The notes under the pieces: model-generated
The model's input: only the letters and a program-made list of their open reading frames with translations
Database searches by the model: none
What the model was told of the DNA's origin: nothing
Assembly (NCBI GenBank): GCA_024762795.1
Contig: JANTGS010000009.1
Span: 1-57,390 of the forward strand
DNA: 57,390 nucleotides
Direction of reading: 5' to 3'
Source of the DNA: Flavobacteriaceae bacterium
Lineage (GTDB): Bacteria > Bacteroidota > Bacteroidia > Flavobacteriales > Flavobacteriaceae
In this document: piece after piece, positions 18,515-28,200 of the stretch
How the letters are laid out: the number at the start of each line of letters is the position of its first letter
How positions within the stretch are numbered: position 1 is the stretch's first letter
Position numbers and translations under genes: made by a program

Positions 18515-20284
18515 TTAGCAGGCTTCATCCTTTACAAAGGAAACAATTAATTTTGCCAGTGTACTCCCTTTATTAATAATTTTATATTTCTTGGCAGCTG
18601 CAGGAATGGCAAAGGTTTCTGCATAGTTAAAAATCTGATGTACTCCCTGATCGGTGATCAGTTCGATCGACTCTCCCTCAACAAGCATTAGGATATGACA
18701 TTGATTGTGAGTTTGAATCTCAATATTGGTATTGAATTCATATCTGTAAATATTATAAAAATGATCGTGATGTGTTGGTAAATGAATTTTTTCCCAGTCG
18801 ATACCCGTTTCTGCTACTTCAGGCTTTGAAATAAGGCTTTCTTCTACAACGCTGCCCTTTCGGCTAAAATCCAGATTCTCGAAGGCACGGTCAATGTTCA
18901 GAGGTCTGGGATTTCCATCGAGGTCAAGTCGTTGCCAGTCGTACATTTTAAAGGTGTATGTATAAGGTGTAGAACTGATCTCTAAAACAAGGTTGTTTAT
19001 TCCTGAGCAGTGTACTGTCCCGTTTGGAATCAGAAATAGATCGTGTTTCTTGGCTGGAAATTTCTGTATATATTTTTTAATATTCAAAACCTCTTTGGTT
19101 TTAAAACTGTTTTTTAGTTCCCTTTTAAAATGGTCAGGATTTATATCCTCATGAAAGCCAAGATATACTGTAGCGTCTTTTTCAGCATCCAGAATATAAT
19201 AGGTCTCATCCTGAGTGAAATTCTCTCCGAATTCTTTTTTGATGTAATCTGTTTTAGGATGGCACTGTACCGAAAGATTTCCACCGTTAAAAGTGTCGAG
19301 AAAATCAAAACGAATGGGGAATTCATCCTGAAACCTTTTAAAAGCTTTCCCCAGTATGTTTTTTCCGGCATGGTACATCAGAAAATCAAAGGAAATTTCT
19401 AAAAGATAGCCTTGATTTTCTAACATCAGTCCGTTTTCAGGTGTGATCATTTCAAACGACCAGGCGTAATTAGGTACCTCATTATTTAATTGTTCAAAGT
19501 GTTCTTTCATCCAGCTGCCACCCCATACGCCGGGTTCAAACCACGGTCTCACTCTGAAGAAATTCACACTCATATCATCAAGAGTTCTTCTCATATCATC
19601 GCCTTGGATCCATACAGGATGTTTCGGGCGTTGCTGGTCTACCACAAAATCAATTTCAGGCAATAGGCTTTTCTTTTTCTTGTTCAGTACAATCCAGTCA
19701 ACAAAATAGAAATGTTTATATGTTTGTTTGGGATCTTTTGTACCTTTAAGTCCGATATTTGTAACCGAACCTGATCTCATACGGTATTTCAGTTCATTCT
19801 TTGGAAGGTCAAAATAGAGTAAAAGTCCTTTCTTTTTAGCCAGGGAAGCCCCTGTACCATAAATAATTGTGATATCTGTATTCTTTTCTAAAGTGATATT
19901 TTTAAGTTTTTTTTTATTGAAAAGATCGATCAGGTCTAAGCTTGTGATCTTTCCAAATACAGGGTCGTTACCTCCTAAAAAAGGTGATACGGTATTAATA
20001 ATATCCGATTCAGATTTTATATAATCATCGATAGCTATTAAAGATACTTTTTTCTCTTTAAGTGTTAGTAAGTGAATGAAATTACTGATAATTTCCATCC
20101 AGTCTATTCCGGTATAACCTTCCAGAATGATACATTTTTCATTTTGTATTTCGTCGACCAGTGTGTTATATCCTTCATTTATCTTTCCCGATTTTACAGG
20201 GAAAGAGGGGTAGATATCATAGGTTTTCTTTGAATTGTAATTCTTCTTAAGAGGGGCAAGGAATTGTTTGGTTTGTCTGTTCAC
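18515..20284 (-). CDS. manA: Class I mannose-6-phosphate isomerase with extra N-terminal domain
   Basis: A 589-residue protein; ordinary type I isomerases are about 300-400 residues. The C-terminal part (about 240-589) carries the zinc ligands of the family: Gln340 and His342 in VQCHP, Glu360 in DETYYIL and His425 in PNGTVHCSG. It converts mannose-6-phosphate to fructose-6-phosphate. Residues 1-225 look like a degenerate P-loop nucleoside-kinase fold: IILEGYTGIDW (52-62) stands where a Walker A would be but lacks GKS/T, followed by SLIAIDDYIK and TIIYGTGASLA. Translation starts at GTG; an in-frame stop lies six codons upstream and no ATG is available. First gene of the operon. Confidence 0.88.
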   Translation of the reverse strand: MNRQTKQFLAPLKKNYNSKKTYDIYPSFPVKSGKINEGYNTLVDEIQNEKCIILEGYTGIDWMEIISNFIHLLTLKEKKVSLIAIDDYIKSESDIINTVSPFLGGNDPVFGKITSLDLIDLFNKKKLKNITLEKNTDITIIYGTGASLAKKKGLLLYFDLPKNELKYRMRSGSVTNIGLKGTKDPKQTYKHFYFVDWIVLNKKKKSLLPEIDFVVDQQRPKHPVWIQGDDMRRTLDDMSVNFFRVRPWFEPGVWGGSWMKEHFEQLNNEVPNYAWSFEMITPENGLMLENQGYLLEISFDFLMYHAGKNILGKAFKRFQDEFPIRFDFLDTFNGGNLSVQCHPKTDYIKKEFGENFTQDETYYILDAEKDATVYLGFHEDINPDHFKRELKNSFKTKEVLNIKKYIQKFPAKKHDLFLIPNGTVHCSGINNLVLEISSTPYTYTFKMYDWQRLDLDGNPRPLNIDRAFENLDFSRKGSVVEESLISKPEVAETGIDWEKIHLPTHHDHFYNIYRYEFNTNIEIQTHNQCHILMLVEGESIELITDQGVHQIFNYAETFAIPAAAKKYKIINKGSTLAKLIVSFVKDEAC

Positions 20285-20300
20285 AATTTTATATAAAACT

Positions 20301-20308
20301 CAAAAATA
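20301..20308 (-). promoter_or_regulatory. Putative -7 box of the mannose operon promoter
   Basis: Read on the minus strand this is TATTTTTG, matching TAnnTTTG, 16 bases before the GTG start of the isomerase gene. The predicted -33 region falls inside the double palindrome at 20319-20342, so a bound regulator would block it. Confidence 0.55.
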
Positions 20309-20318
20309 CAAAAAAATA

Positions 20319-20342
20319 ATATGTACATATGTTTAAACATAT
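20319..20342. promoter_or_regulatory. Double palindrome, candidate GntR/HutC operator
   Basis: Two overlapping perfect palindromes: ATATGTACATAT (20319-20330) and ATATGTTTAAACATAT (20327-20342). The core of the second, GTTTAAAC, fits the HutC-subfamily half-site rule GT-n-TA-n-AC. It lies between the divergent isomerase operon and susC, next to the operon's predicted promoter. The best candidate regulator is the GntR protein encoded at 13274-14038. Confidence 0.6.
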
Positions 20343-20479
20343 AAAATAAAAAAGGTACAGAAAATGTTAAAGAAATTTTGGTTTATATGTTGTGTTTAAC
20401 AAAATATTCAAAAAAACATCTATGGTTTATGCTTTATAACTATGTTTTTATGCCGTTAGTCGAAAAAAGAGTTAAGAAA

Positions 20480-20508
20480 TTGTTTAAATATCGTTAAATT
20501 TACATTTG
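20480..20508 (+). promoter_or_regulatory. Bacteroidota-type promoter of susC
   Basis: TTG at 20480-20482 and TACATTTG at 20501-20508 match the -33/-7 consensus (TTG and TAnnTTTG) with an 18-base spacer. The ATG of the SusC-like gene is 24 bases downstream of the -7 box. Confidence 0.72.
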
Positions 20509-20532
20509 TATTAATTCAAACTTATAAATCTT

Positions 20533-23500
20533 ATGACTCAAAAAGTATTAAGACTGTTGTTTCTGATTGGTATTTTTAGTATTCAATCTTTTTATGCCCA
20601 GACAACAGTAACAGGAAAAATTACCGATGCACTGGATGGAGAACCATTACCGGGTGTGAACGTAATTGTTAAGGGGACTTCACATGGAGTCTCGTCAGAT
20701 TTTGATGGGAATTACAGTATCAGTTTAGAGGATTCAAATGTAGTTTTGGTATTTTCTTTTATCGGTTATTCCGATAAAGAAGTATCTGTTAATGGCCAAA
20801 GCCTTATTAACGTGAAGATGGAACAAAGTACTGAAGCTCTGGATGAGGTGGTAGTAACAGCTTTAGGTATTAAGAAGGAAACTAAGGCCTTAGGTTACTC
20901 ACTCACCGAACTAAAAGGTGATGAGATGGCAAAAATTCCGGAAACTAATGCGATCAATGCCTTACAAGGTAAAGTAGCAGGGGTTAACATTACCCAGAAT
21001 GCAACGGGTGCTGCGGGATCCAGTAGGGTAGTGATCAGGGGTGCCAGTTCCTTAACCGGTAACAACCAGCCACTTTACGTTGTTGATGGTATTCCTATCA
21101 GTAACGAAAATAACGGATCAGCCGGTATGTGGGGTGGTTCTGACGGTGGAGATGGTATTTCCAGTATTAACTCGCAGGATATTGCATCGATCAGTGTGTT
21201 GAAAGGTGGAGCTGCATCAGCGCTTTACGGATCAAGAGCCTCGAATGGTGTTATTATCGTAACAACAAAAACAGGTAAAGGTCAGGAAGGATTTGGTGTA
21301 GAGTACAACACTTCTTACACCTTTGACAAAGTGGATACTTCTTTACAGGATTTCCAAACCAGTTACGGTCAGGGCCGAAGAGGTGCCAAGCCTTCAAGTC
21401 AGGAAGAAGCCTTTGATATGGGATTAAGCTCATGGGGTCCGAAACTTGACGGCAGTGGAGTTGTACAATGGGATGGTGAAATCAGACCCTATTCTTATGT
21501 AGGAAGTAATGTTAACAGATTTTACAGAACAGGGTCAACTTTTATCAATACACTTGCATTGTCTAATTCAAAAGAAAATCTAACTTACCGTTTTTCTGCA
21601 ACAGACCTTGACAATGAAGATGTAATGCCAAATTCAGGAGTGAACAGAAAAACGTTTAATGTGAGTGTAAACTCAAAAATGGCAGAAAAATTAACCTCAA
21701 CAGTTAATGCCCAGTACATAATTGAGAAAGCGAACAACCGGCCAAGATTATCAGATGCTCCGGGTAACGCAAACTACACAGTAGCCATGCTTTCTCCTAA
21801 CGTTGATGTAAGAACAATGAAACCGGGAACAAATTCTGATGGTTCTGAGCGCAGATATTCAAGTAATGTTTATTCTCAAAACCCATATTTTGCTGCTTAC
21901 AACTTTAGAAATGAAGATACCAAGAACAGGATCATTGCCAATACTACTTTAAAATATGATATTACCGATTGGTTATACATCATGGGTAGAGCGGGTATTG
22001 ACCATTATACTATTAAAAAGACAAGTGTAGAGCCATGGGGTACTGCTTACAAACCCTTGGGTTCTATCAGGGAAACTGAGATCAGATACAGTCAGGTGGA
22101 TATGGATGCCATGTTAGGTTATAATGATCAATTCGTTGATGATAAGTTTGGTATTTCTGCTTTTGTGGGAGTTAACTCTAACTCAATTGAAAGTGAAAGT
22201 CTTCATTTGAACGGATCAAATTTTATTGTACCGGGCCTTGAAGATATTGCCAATACAGAAAATCAGTCAAGAAGCAGGGGGTATAGTATGAGAAAGATCG
22301 GTTCTGTTTATGGTTCTGCAGAATTCTCCTGGGATAATTTTGCATATTTAACTATTACTGGTAGAAATGACTGGTTCTCTACCTTATCTTATCCTGGAAA
22401 AACTACTCCTAATGATGATTTTTACCCATCAGTGAATGGTAGTTTGGTGTTATCTGAATTATTTGATATGGGTAATGCTGTTAACTTCCTGAAATTAAGA
22501 GGAGGTTGGTCAGAAGTAGCCGGTGGAGCTGATGCAGCTTATCAGTTGGCTTTGACCTATCAAATTTTCGGACAAGGACATTTAGGTCAGCCCACGGGTG
22601 ATATTACCAATGGTTCTGTACCTAATGCAAATCTGATTCCTTATTCTAAAACGGAAACTGAAATAGGTATCGACGGTCGTTTATTCTCTAACCGACTGAA
22701 TTTTGACGTAGCCTATTATACCAATCGTACTGATAATGATATCGTTCCTGTTTCCGCTTCCGAATGGTCAGGTTACGGATCTGCTTTAGCAAATATAGGA
22801 GTTGTAGAAAATAAAGGGGTTGAAGTACTGTTATCTGGAAAACCAATTCTTACAGATAATTTTTACTGGAACACAAGCTTTAACTATGCTTATAATGATG
22901 GTAAGGTTGTTTCAACCAATGAAACCGGAAGCGATATCGGTTTAGGATCTGCAAGATCAAGAAACGTTGAGATCAAACAAATTGTTGGTGAAGATTTTGG
23001 TTCAATTGTAGGGGTATCTTATGTTAGAGATGATGCCGGAAGTATCGTTTATGATATTGACGGTGACGGAGTACCATTAGCACAAAGAGGACCAAGAAAA
23101 ATTCTTGGAGTTGGAGTAGCACCAACACAGTGGGGTTGGGCAAATACTTTCTCATTTAAGAATTTTAACCTTTATATGTTGATCGATGGTAAAATGGGAG
23201 GTCAGATCTTCTCAGGAACCAATACCAACCTTTATGGAAATGGTTTACATAAAGAAACACTGAATGGTAGAGAAGGCGGACTTGAAGTTACAGGTATAGA
23301 TGCTGCAACCGGTAGTTCATTTACAACAGTAGTTGCTCCGGAAAATCTGTCAACTTATTATGGCAGAATTAGCAGTATTGCTGAAGAATTTGTTTCTGAT
23401 GCCGATTATATTAAATTCAGACAATTGAGTATTGGTTACTCTTTACCAGGTAGTTTGTTGGATAATATCTTCCTTGAGAAAGTAGATCTATCATTTATAG

Positions 23501-23643
23501 CTACAAACCTTTTCTATATTCAAAGGAGTGTTGATAATATTGATCCTGAATCTGCTTATAATGTTGGAAACGCTCAAGGACTTGAATATTTTGGTGTTCC
23601 TGCTACAAAGAGTTATGGATTCAGTTTAAATGTTAAATTCTAG
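20533..23643 (+). CDS. SusC/RagA-like TonB-dependent outer-membrane receptor
   Basis: A 1036-residue TonB-dependent transporter of the SusC type. A signal peptide (about 1-22) is followed by a carboxypeptidase-regulatory-like domain (VTGKITDALDGEPLPGVNV to about 105, with SDFDGNYSI). A TonB box-like segment (EVVVTALG), the plug (ending GSRASNGVIIVTTKTG near 245) and a 22-strand barrel ending in aromatic Phe (SLNVKF) follow. With its SusD partner it imports oligosaccharides across the outer membrane, powered by TonB. There is no anti-sigma-binding extension, consistent with control by the local GntR regulator rather than an ECF/FecR pair. SusD follows after 11 bases. Confidence 0.96.
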   Translation: MTQKVLRLLFLIGIFSIQSFYAQTTVTGKITDALDGEPLPGVNVIVKGTSHGVSSDFDGNYSISLEDSNVVLVFSFIGYSDKEVSVNGQSLINVKMEQSTEALDEVVVTALGIKKETKALGYSLTELKGDEMAKIPETNAINALQGKVAGVNITQNATGAAGSSRVVIRGASSLTGNNQPLYVVDGIPISNENNGSAGMWGGSDGGDGISSINSQDIASISVLKGGAASALYGSRASNGVIIVTTKTGKGQEGFGVEYNTSYTFDKVDTSLQDFQTSYGQGRRGAKPSSQEEAFDMGLSSWGPKLDGSGVVQWDGEIRPYSYVGSNVNRFYRTGSTFINTLALSNSKENLTYRFSATDLDNEDVMPNSGVNRKTFNVSVNSKMAEKLTSTVNAQYIIEKANNRPRLSDAPGNANYTVAMLSPNVDVRTMKPGTNSDGSERRYSSNVYSQNPYFAAYNFRNEDTKNRIIANTTLKYDITDWLYIMGRAGIDHYTIKKTSVEPWGTAYKPLGSIRETEIRYSQVDMDAMLGYNDQFVDDKFGISAFVGVNSNSIESESLHLNGSNFIVPGLEDIANTENQSRSRGYSMRKIGSVYGSAEFSWDNFAYLTITGRNDWFSTLSYPGKTTPNDDFYPSVNGSLVLSELFDMGNAVNFLKLRGGWSEVAGGADAAYQLALTYQIFGQGHLGQPTGDITNGSVPNANLIPYSKTETEIGIDGRLFSNRLNFDVAYYTNRTDNDIVPVSASEWSGYGSALANIGVVENKGVEVLLSGKPILTDNFYWNTSFNYAYNDGKVVSTNETGSDIGLGSARSRNVEIKQIVGEDFGSIVGVSYVRDDAGSIVYDIDGDGVPLAQRGPRKILGVGVAPTQWGWANTFSFKNFNLYMLIDGKMGGQIFSGTNTNLYGNGLHKETLNGREGGLEVTGIDAATGSSFTTVVAPENLSTYYGRISSIAEEFVSDADYIKFRQLSIGYSLPGSLLDNIFLEKVDLSFIATNLFYIQRSVDNIDPESAYNVGNAQGLEYFGVPATKSYGFSLNVKF

Positions 23644-23654
23644 AAAACTTAATT

Positions 23655-25151
23655 ATGAAAAAAACAATTTATATATTATTATTTGCACTCGTTTTTAGTG
23701 CATGTGATAAAGGATTTGATGAGATTAATATCAATCCTACAAAGCCATCACAGATCGATGTTCGAAATAAGATGACAGCCGTTGAGCTGTTTACATCGGG
23801 TAGACGTTACGAAAGCTGGAGAGCAAATTTGATCTACAGTTCAACAATGATGCAGCATTTTGCTACAACAGCAGGATACTGGGCAGGGGATAAATACACT
23901 TGGAATCGTGGTTATGCAGCTTCTTTGATCGATGCTTATACAACCTCTGCGGTAAAGAATGTTGAAGATATGATGCTACAGTTAGAAACTGAAGAGGCAC
24001 CAAAAGAGATGAAGGCAGTAACAAGAATTTTAAGAGTGTTTATTTATCACCGACTGACTGATATGTATGGAGATATTCCTTATTCTGAAGCAGGTAAAGG
24101 GGTAATTGAAGGAATCTTAACCCCAAAATATGATGCGCAAAGTGCTATCTATGCTGATATGTTAAAAGAACTGGAGCAATCTGCTGCTGATCTGAGTACA
24201 GGTGATTCAGGTTTTGGATCTGCTGATATTATGTTTCAGGGTGATCAGGGTAAATGGAAAAGATTTGCAAACTCTATGATGTTGCGTCTTGCTTTACGTA
24301 TGATCAAAGTTGATCCTGCAGGAGCTAAAGAGTGGGCAACAAAAGCTATCAATGGTGGTGTAATGACCTCTAATGATGATATTGCCTACATTCAACATAC
24401 AGCAGGTCCGGAAGGAATCAATAAAAATGGAAACGGTGAGGTATTTACTGTTGATGGAAGTCCTCGTATGAGCGATACTTTTATAGGTTTCTTACAGGAT
24501 GATCCAAGATTACCTATTTTGGCATGGAGAAGAGGCGACCATAGTACAGATCCTGCAGATCTGAAAGGATTACCTAATGGATTAGACCTTACAATGCTTA
24601 AAGAATTAACAGGAGAAGAAAATACAGATGCTTATGCTGAGCCTAACAGAAGTATTATAACAGGTGAAGATGCGCCAATGTTCTTCCAGACTTACGCAGA
24701 AGCTGAGTTTATGCTTGCTGAAGCAGGAGTGCGTTGGGGGCTTGCAGGGGATCCTGAAGAACACTATAACAATGGGGTTAGAGCAGCTATGAAAATGCTA
24801 GAATTATATACTCCTGATGCTGCTATCAGTGATGCAGCTATTGATACTTATCTCGCTGCACATCCTTACGATTCAGCAAATGCTATTGAGCAGATCAATA
24901 CGCAATACTGGATTGCAACTTTCCTGAATGAATATGAAACTTTTGCAAACTGGAGAAGAGTAGGATACCCAAGATTGACTCCTATAAATTATCCTGGAAA
25001 TGTAACTAATGGTACTATTCCAAGAAGACTTACTTATCCGTCAAGTGAAGAAAGTAACAATGCCGAGAATCTTGCTGCAGCAATTGCTGCTCAGGGTCCT
25101 GATGAACTAACTACCAGAGTATGGTGGGATACACCGGGAGGTTCTGAATAA
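23655..25151 (+). CDS. SusD/RagB-like glycan-binding lipoprotein
   Basis: A 498-residue surface lipoprotein (lipobox FSAC, Cys17) of the SusD family. TPR-like helices surround a C-terminal region (AEAEFMLAEAGVRWG, YWIATFLNEYETFANWRRVGYP) typical of the SusD-like group with short linkers. It caps the SusC barrel and binds the incoming oligosaccharide. The gene is translated directly after susC and ends 31 bases before a strong terminator-like hairpin. The substrate is inferred from context to be a mannose-rich, possibly sulfated oligosaccharide. Confidence 0.95.
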   Translation: MKKTIYILLFALVFSACDKGFDEININPTKPSQIDVRNKMTAVELFTSGRRYESWRANLIYSSTMMQHFATTAGYWAGDKYTWNRGYAASLIDAYTTSAVKNVEDMMLQLETEEAPKEMKAVTRILRVFIYHRLTDMYGDIPYSEAGKGVIEGILTPKYDAQSAIYADMLKELEQSAADLSTGDSGFGSADIMFQGDQGKWKRFANSMMLRLALRMIKVDPAGAKEWATKAINGGVMTSNDDIAYIQHTAGPEGINKNGNGEVFTVDGSPRMSDTFIGFLQDDPRLPILAWRRGDHSTDPADLKGLPNGLDLTMLKELTGEENTDAYAEPNRSIITGEDAPMFFQTYAEAEFMLAEAGVRWGLAGDPEEHYNNGVRAAMKMLELYTPDAAISDAAIDTYLAAHPYDSANAIEQINTQYWIATFLNEYETFANWRRVGYPRLTPINYPGNVTNGTIPRRLTYPSSEESNNAENLAAAIAAQGPDELTTRVWWDTPGGSE

Positions 25152-25182
25152 GTTAATAAATATTTATTTTGAAAAAAACTGT

Positions 25183-25215
25183 AAGGGAGGGTTACATTAC
25201 TCTCCCTTCTTTTTT
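25183..25215 (+). terminator. Intrinsic terminator after susD
   Basis: AAGGGAG (25183-25189) pairs with CTCCCTT (25202-25208) around a 12-base loop and is followed by a T-rich stretch to 25215. It lies between susD and the FG-GAP gene, so it may lower transcription of the third gene compared with susCD. Confidence 0.7.
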
Positions 25216-25250
25216 GTAATTTTATTTTTTAAAACAATACTTAAAAACTG

Positions 25251-28200
25251 ATGAAAAATTTATTCTATTTCTTTTTTTTGATAGGTTTTGTAAATGCGTT
25301 TTCGCAGAATTCAAGATTATTCACCAAACTGAATTCTGCCCAAACAGGAGTTAGCTTTAACAATAAGATCAAAGATGATAAGGATAAAAATATCTTATTG
25401 TATGCCAATTTCTACGGAGGTGCAGGGGTGGGCGTAGGAGACTTTAATAATGATGGTCTTCAGGATCTGTATTTCGCAGGAAATATTGTGGGAGATAAGC
25501 TTTATTACAATCAGGGAGATTTTAAATTTAAAGAAGTAACTCAATCCGCAGGAATTGTAAACGATAAAGGTTGGTCTTCCAGTGTGGTCGTAGCCGATAT
25601 CAATAACGACGGCTACCTCGATATTTATGTCACGAAAGAACTCTATGATCATCAACCAGAATTGCGAAAGAATAAATTGTATGTCAATCAGGGGAATGGA
25701 ACTTTTGTTGAAAAAGCAGAGGAATATGGAGTTGCCAATACAGAAAGAACACGAAATGCCACCTTTTTCGATTATAATAAGGATGGTTATCTTGACCTTT
25801 TTATTTTGAATCAGCCTCCCAATCCGGGCAGCTATTCCGAGTATTTTGGCACCAAATTACTGCAACCTCAATACGCATCAAGATTATATCAAAACATAAA
25901 AGGAAAAGGATTTAAGGATGTTACGGGAAAAGCAGGTTTGCTGAGAACCAGTTTTCCTAACTCGGTTTCTGCAAGCGATCTGAATAATGACGGATGGGTA
26001 GATCTGTATGTTACCAATGACTTCTTTGTGCCTGATTTTATCTATATCAATAACAAGAACGGAACCTTTACCAATATTGCAAACTCCGCTTTAAACCATA
26101 TGTCCTACTACAGCATGGGGGTGGATGTAGCAGATATTGATGATGATGGTTTTCTGGATATTTATGTGCTGGATATGGTGGCGGATGATAATTTCCGGTT
26201 AAAATCAAATATGAGTGGTATGAATATTTCAGCCTTTTGGAATGTGGTTCGTAACGGAGGCCATTATCAGTATATGTTCAATACCTTTCAGTTAAATAAC
26301 GGGAATAATACCTTTAGTGATATAGCACAGCTGGGAAATATTGCAGCCACCGACTGGAGCTGGACCAACCTTATTGCAGATTATGACAATGATGGAAAAA
26401 AGGATATTTTCGTTACCAATGGTCTTTTAAGGGATATCAGAAATACGGATGCTTCAAAAGCCGTAGGAAAATATGTAATCGATACGGCAAATAAGTGGGT
26501 AAAAGACAATCCTAACGGAGGAGAGGTTACCATCTGGGATATTCTTGATCTCGATAAAACACTTGCTTTGGTGCCCTCTCAAAAACTTTCAAATTTTGCT
26601 TTTAAAAATAATGGAGATTACAATTTTAAGAATGTTGCTGCCGAATGGGGACTGGATCAAAAATCTTTTTCAAATGGCGCTTCGTATGTTGATCTGGACA
26701 ATGATGGTGATCTCGATCTGGTTGTAAATAATATCAACGAGGAAGCCTTTATCTATAAAAATAATTCAAAAAATAACTTTTTAAGAATAGAGCTAAAAAG
26801 TAAAAAGAATAAGCCGATTTTTGGAACAAGGGTTGAAATTAAAACCGGCGATAAGTCTCAGTTTTATGAAACCACCAACGTAAGAGGTATTTACTCTACA
26901 AGTGAACCCTTTGTGCATTTTGGGTTAAAGGATATTTCTATCGCAGATGAGGTAATTGTAAAATGGCCGGACAACAAGGAAACCCATCTTAAAAATATAA
27001 AGTCCAACCAAAAACTAAGGCTCTTTATGGAGGATGCCATTGCGTTAAAAAATAAAAAAGAGAAGGATAAACCAAAACTGTTTAAAGGGGTTACTGAGGA
27101 GAATTTAATCTCCTATAGATATACCGAAAATGATTTCGACGATTTTAAATATCAGGTGTTATTGCCACATAAGATGTCGCAGTTTGGTCCGGCCCTGGCA
27201 GTTTCAGATGTGAATAATGACGGACTTGAGGATGTTTTTGTAGGAGCTGCAGTGGGTTATGAAGGGAAATTATTTATTCAGAGTTCAAAAGGTAAATTTA
27301 AACTGAGTACCCAAAACGATTTTAAATCGGATATTCTTAGTGAAGATCTCGACGCTGTTTTCTTTGATGTTGATAAGGATGGAGATAACGATCTGTATGT
27401 TGTAAGCGGAGGAAATGAATATAAAGCCGGCGACAGCAAATATGCTGACAGATTGTATCTGAATGATGGAAAAGGAAAATTTACTAAAGCCAAGAAGCAA
27501 CTCGATAAATTCAATATAAGTGGTAGTGTTGTAGTCCCTGCCGATTTTGATGGAGATGGAGATGTCGATCTTTTTGTTGGGGGCAGGCAAACACCTCATC
27601 AGTATCCGTTACCAGCGGATAGTAAGTTGATTGAGAACAGAAATGGTAAGCTGGTTGATGTGACCAAAGAAAAAGCCCGCGAATTGTTTAAAATAGGAAT
27701 GGTTACAGATGCCATCTGGACAGATTATGATAATGATAAAGATTTTGATCTGATCCTTGTGGGGGAATGGATGCCGATTACCGTCTTTGAGAATGATCAG
27801 AATAAATTAAAGAAAGTTTCAATACCCGATCTTGCTGAAACTGCTGGTTGGTGGTTCAGTATTGATCAGGCCGATTTTGACGGAGATGGAGATATGGATT
27901 ATATCGTTGGAAACCTGGGCTTGAATTATAAGTATAAAACTATCAAAGACAAACCTTTTGATGTGTATTATGAAGATTTTGATAAGAACGGATCAAAAGA
28001 TATCGTATTGGGGTATTACAATTACGGTAAACATTATCCGGTAAGAGGATTTTCATGTTCCTCAGAACAAATTCCACGACTCAAAACTGATATTAAAAAG
28101 TACGATATCTTCGCAAGTATGGAGGTGGAAGAAGTATATGGTAAGAAGAATCTGAAGAAAGCCTTGCATTATGAAACCCAGACCTTTGCTTCAAAATTTA

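Noticed and set aside
18505-18528. Longer N-terminus of the large GH92 starting at 18528.
   Set aside because: It would place eight residues before the signal peptide and overlap the upstream gene; the start at 18504 fits export better.
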